Of a DNA stretch of 64,000 bases, positions 61,474 through 64,000 are shown one piece after another. The notes beneath the pieces were generated by a model. That model had not been told where the DNA came from. It was given only the letters and a program-made list of their open reading frames with translations, and made no database searches. The position numbers and the translations under genes were made by a program. Where the stretch lies: positions 3,528,001 through 3,592,000 of the forward strand of contig NZ_CP072141.1 in NCBI RefSeq assembly GCF_019355555.1, in the 5' to 3' direction. This DNA comes from Rhizobium sp. L51/94. Its GTDB lineage: Bacteria > Pseudomonadota > Alphaproteobacteria > Rhizobiales > Rhizobiaceae. Each line of letters opens with the position of its first letter. Position 1 is the stretch's first letter.

Positions 61474-62382
61474 ATGATGATGACCACGAGATCCATAAAA
61501 CTCGCATCCATCCTGTTGGGCCTGCTTGGTTTCGGTCTATCCTCAGCCGTTGCGCAGGATGTAGCAGCACCGCTCTCGGCGGGATTTTAGGACCTGTGTG
61601 TCGCTGATAGCGCCCATCCACCGAAGCTCTGGAAGATCAGCGGCAAACTCGACCCCAATGCATGGAGATCGCGTATTGTCTGCGACCTCTCGTCGCCTGC
61701 GCGGCCCTTCTTGCATATCACGGTGCATCCCGGCGACGCGCCTGACCAGAGCGTCGGTGACGCACCGATAGAGCGCGTCGAAATCCAGATCAGGAAGCAG
61801 GTCATCAAGTTCGACAAGCCGACCTGGTATCACTTCACCTTCAGGCTCGACGCGCCATGGTCAGGGATTGGCAATCGCACCGTCATCCATCAGGTAAAGC
61901 AGAATATCCCGACAGAAGAGACGAAGCCTCTCGGTTCCTGCCAGTCAGCCAACCCGCTGTTCAAGATCGAGGCGATCCCCTCCAAGACCGGCGCAGATTT
62001 CGTTGCAAAGGTGAGGGGAACATCGGACTGCAATGCCGGTACGTCCCAGATCGTCTGCGGACCCTGGCCCCTAGAGATAGGCGAATGGAACGATGTCAAC
62101 GTCATGCTGAAGCCAAGCCTGCAGGAAGGCGCAAGCGCCTTGCAAGTCGCCCTCAACGGACGCGCCTGCGCAATTTCCTACACCGGACGCCTCGGCTATC
62201 TCGATCACGGCATGCGCGACGAAGACGGGCACCCGTACATCGACGTCCAGCCACGCTTCGGCATCTACAGGGACACCCTGCCCGATCTCATCCAATCCAT
62301 CGACTTCGCCGATATTAAATTCTGGTCCACCGACCCTACCGGCGATCCCGCCTGGTCGAAACTGGCAGGATCCGGCAGGTAA
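61474..62382 (+). pseudogene. Secreted polysaccharide-lyase-like protein with in-frame amber codon
   Basis: A signal peptide (MMMTTRSIKLASILLGLLGF, cleavage near AVA-Q) starts at ATG 61474 after GAGGG. The frame is interrupted by TAG at 61588-61590, then continues open for 263 codons (KLWKISGKLDPNAWRSRIVC... to WSKLAGSGR). The mature part resembles the heparin-lyase/alginate-lyase-like beta-jellyroll family (PF14099 type): KPTWYHFTFRLDAPW, IGEWNDVNVMLKP, YIDVQPRFGIYRD. One nonsense change (for example CAG to TAG) would explain it. It could also be a sequencing error. Confidence 0.7.
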
Positions 62383-62564
62383 GGAGAGCCGCCGCAAAAG
62401 CATTTTTGCTTCACGCTCAGAATGCTCTTGTGGAATTCCTCCTGGCTTGATCCACGACTATCATCGCCAGAGGTGGCACTGGTGGTCTCACGCTGGGGGA
62501 TGTCAAATCGGACGGGAGGTCGGCATTCGGAGCTAAGGGAAATAGTGTTTATCGGGTCATCCCC

Positions 62565-63035
62565 TTAGTTCGGATCTGCCAACTTCAATTTGGCCAGCGC
62601 GCTCTTCAGCCCCTTGGGATAGAGTTCAGGGTAGCCATCGCGATCGAGATCGTCAGGGTGGTACCAGCGCGCGACGTTGGGGGTGCCGTCGCTTTCGTGA
62701 AAGACGATGTGATCGCCTGTCATGGATTCTTTGAGAGGGAATTTGACCTCGAAGACGAAAATCACTTCATGACCGGGCACGCCGCCAAACGTGTAGAGGT
62801 TTTCAAAAACCTGCGGTCCACCGACAATTTCGATCTCGACACCCAGTTCTTCCAGGAACTCACGCTTCAGTGCGACTTCGGAAAGTTCGCCGAACTCGAT
62901 ACTACCACCCAGCGGACGAACGCCTGCAACGCGACCTTGGCCGTCTGAAACCTCGGCTGCAAGAAGGCGCCCTTGGTGCCAGACCAGGCCTATTGCCTTC
63001 ACGCTGATTGGCGTCATTGGATGCGATGTGCTCAT
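62565..63035 (-). CDS. Nudix hydrolase
   Basis: 156-residue Nudix protein with the box GGSIEFGELSEVALKREFLEELGV (residues 43-66: G-x5-E-x7-REUxEExGU). Cleaves a nucleoside diphosphate derivative; substrate unknown. Alternative start seven codons in (MTPISVKAIG). No strong Shine-Dalgarno visible. Confidence 0.88.
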   Translation of the reverse strand: MSTSHPMTPISVKAIGLVWHQGRLLAAEVSDGQGRVAGVRPLGGSIEFGELSEVALKREFLEELGVEIEIVGGPQVFENLYTFGGVPGHEVIFVFEVKFPLKESMTGDHIVFHESDGTPNVARWYHPDDLDRDGYPELYPKGLKSALAKLKLADPN

Positions 63036-63226
63036 CGTCGATACAATTAGAAGAGTAAATTAACGGCCGCAAGTCGTCGAACCGCGCTCCGGCGGCAGAT
63101 AAAAGACAACCTCCGCCGTTTCCCCGAACCCACTATCCCGCTCATCCCGTTTTGCCGCAGATTTTACTGCGCTTTCTCTGCGGCTTGTGATGTAGTCCCC
63201 GCAGGCCGCAATCAGCGAGAGACATC

Positions 63227-64000
63227 ATGGCATCCGACCTCGACCGTAGTTTCCAGACATCCCGTCGCGAAGATCTTGGCCTTACGACGATCGGCAATCC
63301 GGCCGGCCTCTCGGTATCGGCGCTTGCCAGTGGCGCACTGTTTGCCATCGAGCATCGCGACGCCGCAGGCGTGCAGGTGATGATCAATCAGGTGCTGGGC
63401 TCACCTATCTATGGCGGCATCGGCCGGCTTTATTTGAGAACCGGCGGCCCCGATCCGGTGTTGGCCGAGATCGTCGGCCCGCGCGCAAAGGTTCGCTTCG
63501 CCAGCAGCGACAGCGCATTCTCATGGACCGGCGAAACCGGCGGCATCCGTCACCGCGTCCGCCTCGAGTTGCACCCAGCCGAGCCGATCTGGCTTTGGCG
63601 CGTCTCGCTGGAAAACACCCGCTCTGAACCCGTCGATGCCGACGTCGTGCTGGTCCAGGATATCGGGCTCGGCGACCGCGGGTTTCTGATGAATAGCGAA
63701 GCCTACGCCTCGCAATATATCGACCACCACGTCGCGACGCATGAGCGCTTCGGCCCGGTGATCATGAACCGCCAGAACCTCAAGCAGGGCGGCGGCCACA
63801 TACCGTGGCTGGCACAGGGTTGCCTCGAAGGAGCCGCGGCCTTTGCCACCGATGCGATCCAGCTCGTCGATACCCGCAGGCCGGACGGACAGCTCGTGCC
63901 CGCCTTCGGGGTGGCCCTGCCGAGCGAACGGCGCCAGCACGAGGTCGCCTGCCCGGCGCTCCAGTCGCCACCGATGTCGCTTGCGCCCTCAGCCTCCGGC
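63227..64000 (+). CDS. Glycosyltransferase-36/GH94-like protein (cellobiose phosphorylase family), 3' end outside window
   Basis: 258 codons visible, running off the right edge. Opens MASDLDRSFQTSRREDLGLT; GVQVMINQVLGSPIYGGIGRLYLR and PIWLWRVSLENTRSEPVDADVVLVQDIGL follow. These resemble the N-terminal beta-sandwich of large rhizobial GH94/NdvB-like phosphorylases as I remember them. GAGAGAC upstream of ATG 63227. Only the N-terminal domain is seen, so the activity is not assigned. Confidence 0.6.
   Translation, partial: MASDLDRSFQTSRREDLGLTTIGNPAGLSVSALASGALFAIEHRDAAGVQVMINQVLGSPIYGGIGRLYLRTGGPDPVLAEIVGPRAKVRFASSDSAFSWTGETGGIRHRVRLELHPAEPIWLWRVSLENTRSEPVDADVVLVQDIGLGDRGFLMNSEAYASQYIDHHVATHERFGPVIMNRQNLKQGGGHIPWLAQGCLEGAAAFATDAIQLVDTRRPDGQLVPAFGVALPSERRQHEVACPALQSPPMSLAPSASG

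Overview
The window is GC-rich DNA from an alphaproteobacterium, most likely a member of the Rhizobiaceae. The evidence is the Rhizobium-type dispersed palindromic repeats (five copies of one family, two of another), the many ABC importers and catabolic flavoenzymes, a class III adenylate cyclase, and the start of a large GH94-like protein. No rRNA, tRNA, phage, IS element or CRISPR array was seen.

The left half (about 1-36.5 kb) reads as one large catabolic locus for an indolic aromatic compound. From left to right it holds: an LLM flavin monooxygenase divergent from an HpcH/HpaI aldolase; a class I/II aminotransferase with a polar amino-acid ABC receptor and permease; an MFS carrier; MarR regulator 1; a phytoene-dehydrogenase-like flavoprotein divergent from a protein I recognise as isatin hydrolase; a second such flavoprotein with MarR regulator 2; an MNT/HepT toxin-antitoxin module; an aromatic-acid MFS carrier; the two subunits of an indolepyruvate:ferredoxin-oxidoreductase-like enzyme; a peptide/opine-type ABC importer ending in a secreted VOC protein; and an eight-gene operon led by a 2-aminobenzoyl-CoA monooxygenase/reductase-like enzyme and continuing with beta-oxidation enzymes.

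My reading, which is inference, is a route isatin -> isatinate (isatin hydrolase) -> 2-aminobenzoyl-CoA + CO2 (the 2-oxoacid:ferredoxin oxidoreductase acting on isatinate, a 2-aminophenylglyoxylate) -> non-aromatic CoA ester -> beta-oxidation. This would need no anthranilate-CoA ligase, and none is present in the window. The aminotransferase and pyruvate-type aldolase could supply isatin by retro-aldol cleavage of a dioxindolyl-pyruvate. A 14-bp palindrome (TTTKA-N4-TMAAA or close variants) recurs upstream of five transcription units of the locus, including MarR regulator 1, and ties the scattered operons into one candidate regulon. A second motif (GCATACATT[AC]TGC) is shared by the isatin-hydrolase and oxidoreductase promoters.

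At 12.8-13.8 kb a 515-bp tandem duplication covers the 3' two-thirds of MarR regulator 2 and the 5' part of the antitoxin gene. The marR portions of the two copies differ only at synonymous sites.

The right half (36.5-64 kb) is ordinary accessory metabolism: adenylate cyclase, an NtaA-type flavin monooxygenase with a small partner, an OsmC protein, glycerate kinase, gamma-glutamyltransferase, a DHA2 exporter, a dioxygenase-esterase fusion, a 2-hydroxyacid dehydrogenase, L-fuconate dehydratase, a three-subunit molybdenum aldehyde oxidoreductase, a catalase-like protein, a DUF763 protein, free methionine sulfoxide reductase, a lyase-like gene broken by an in-frame amber codon, a Nudix hydrolase and the start of a GH94-like protein. 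Several very short genes (25, 58, 59 and 67 codons) with good ribosome binding sites are also annotated.
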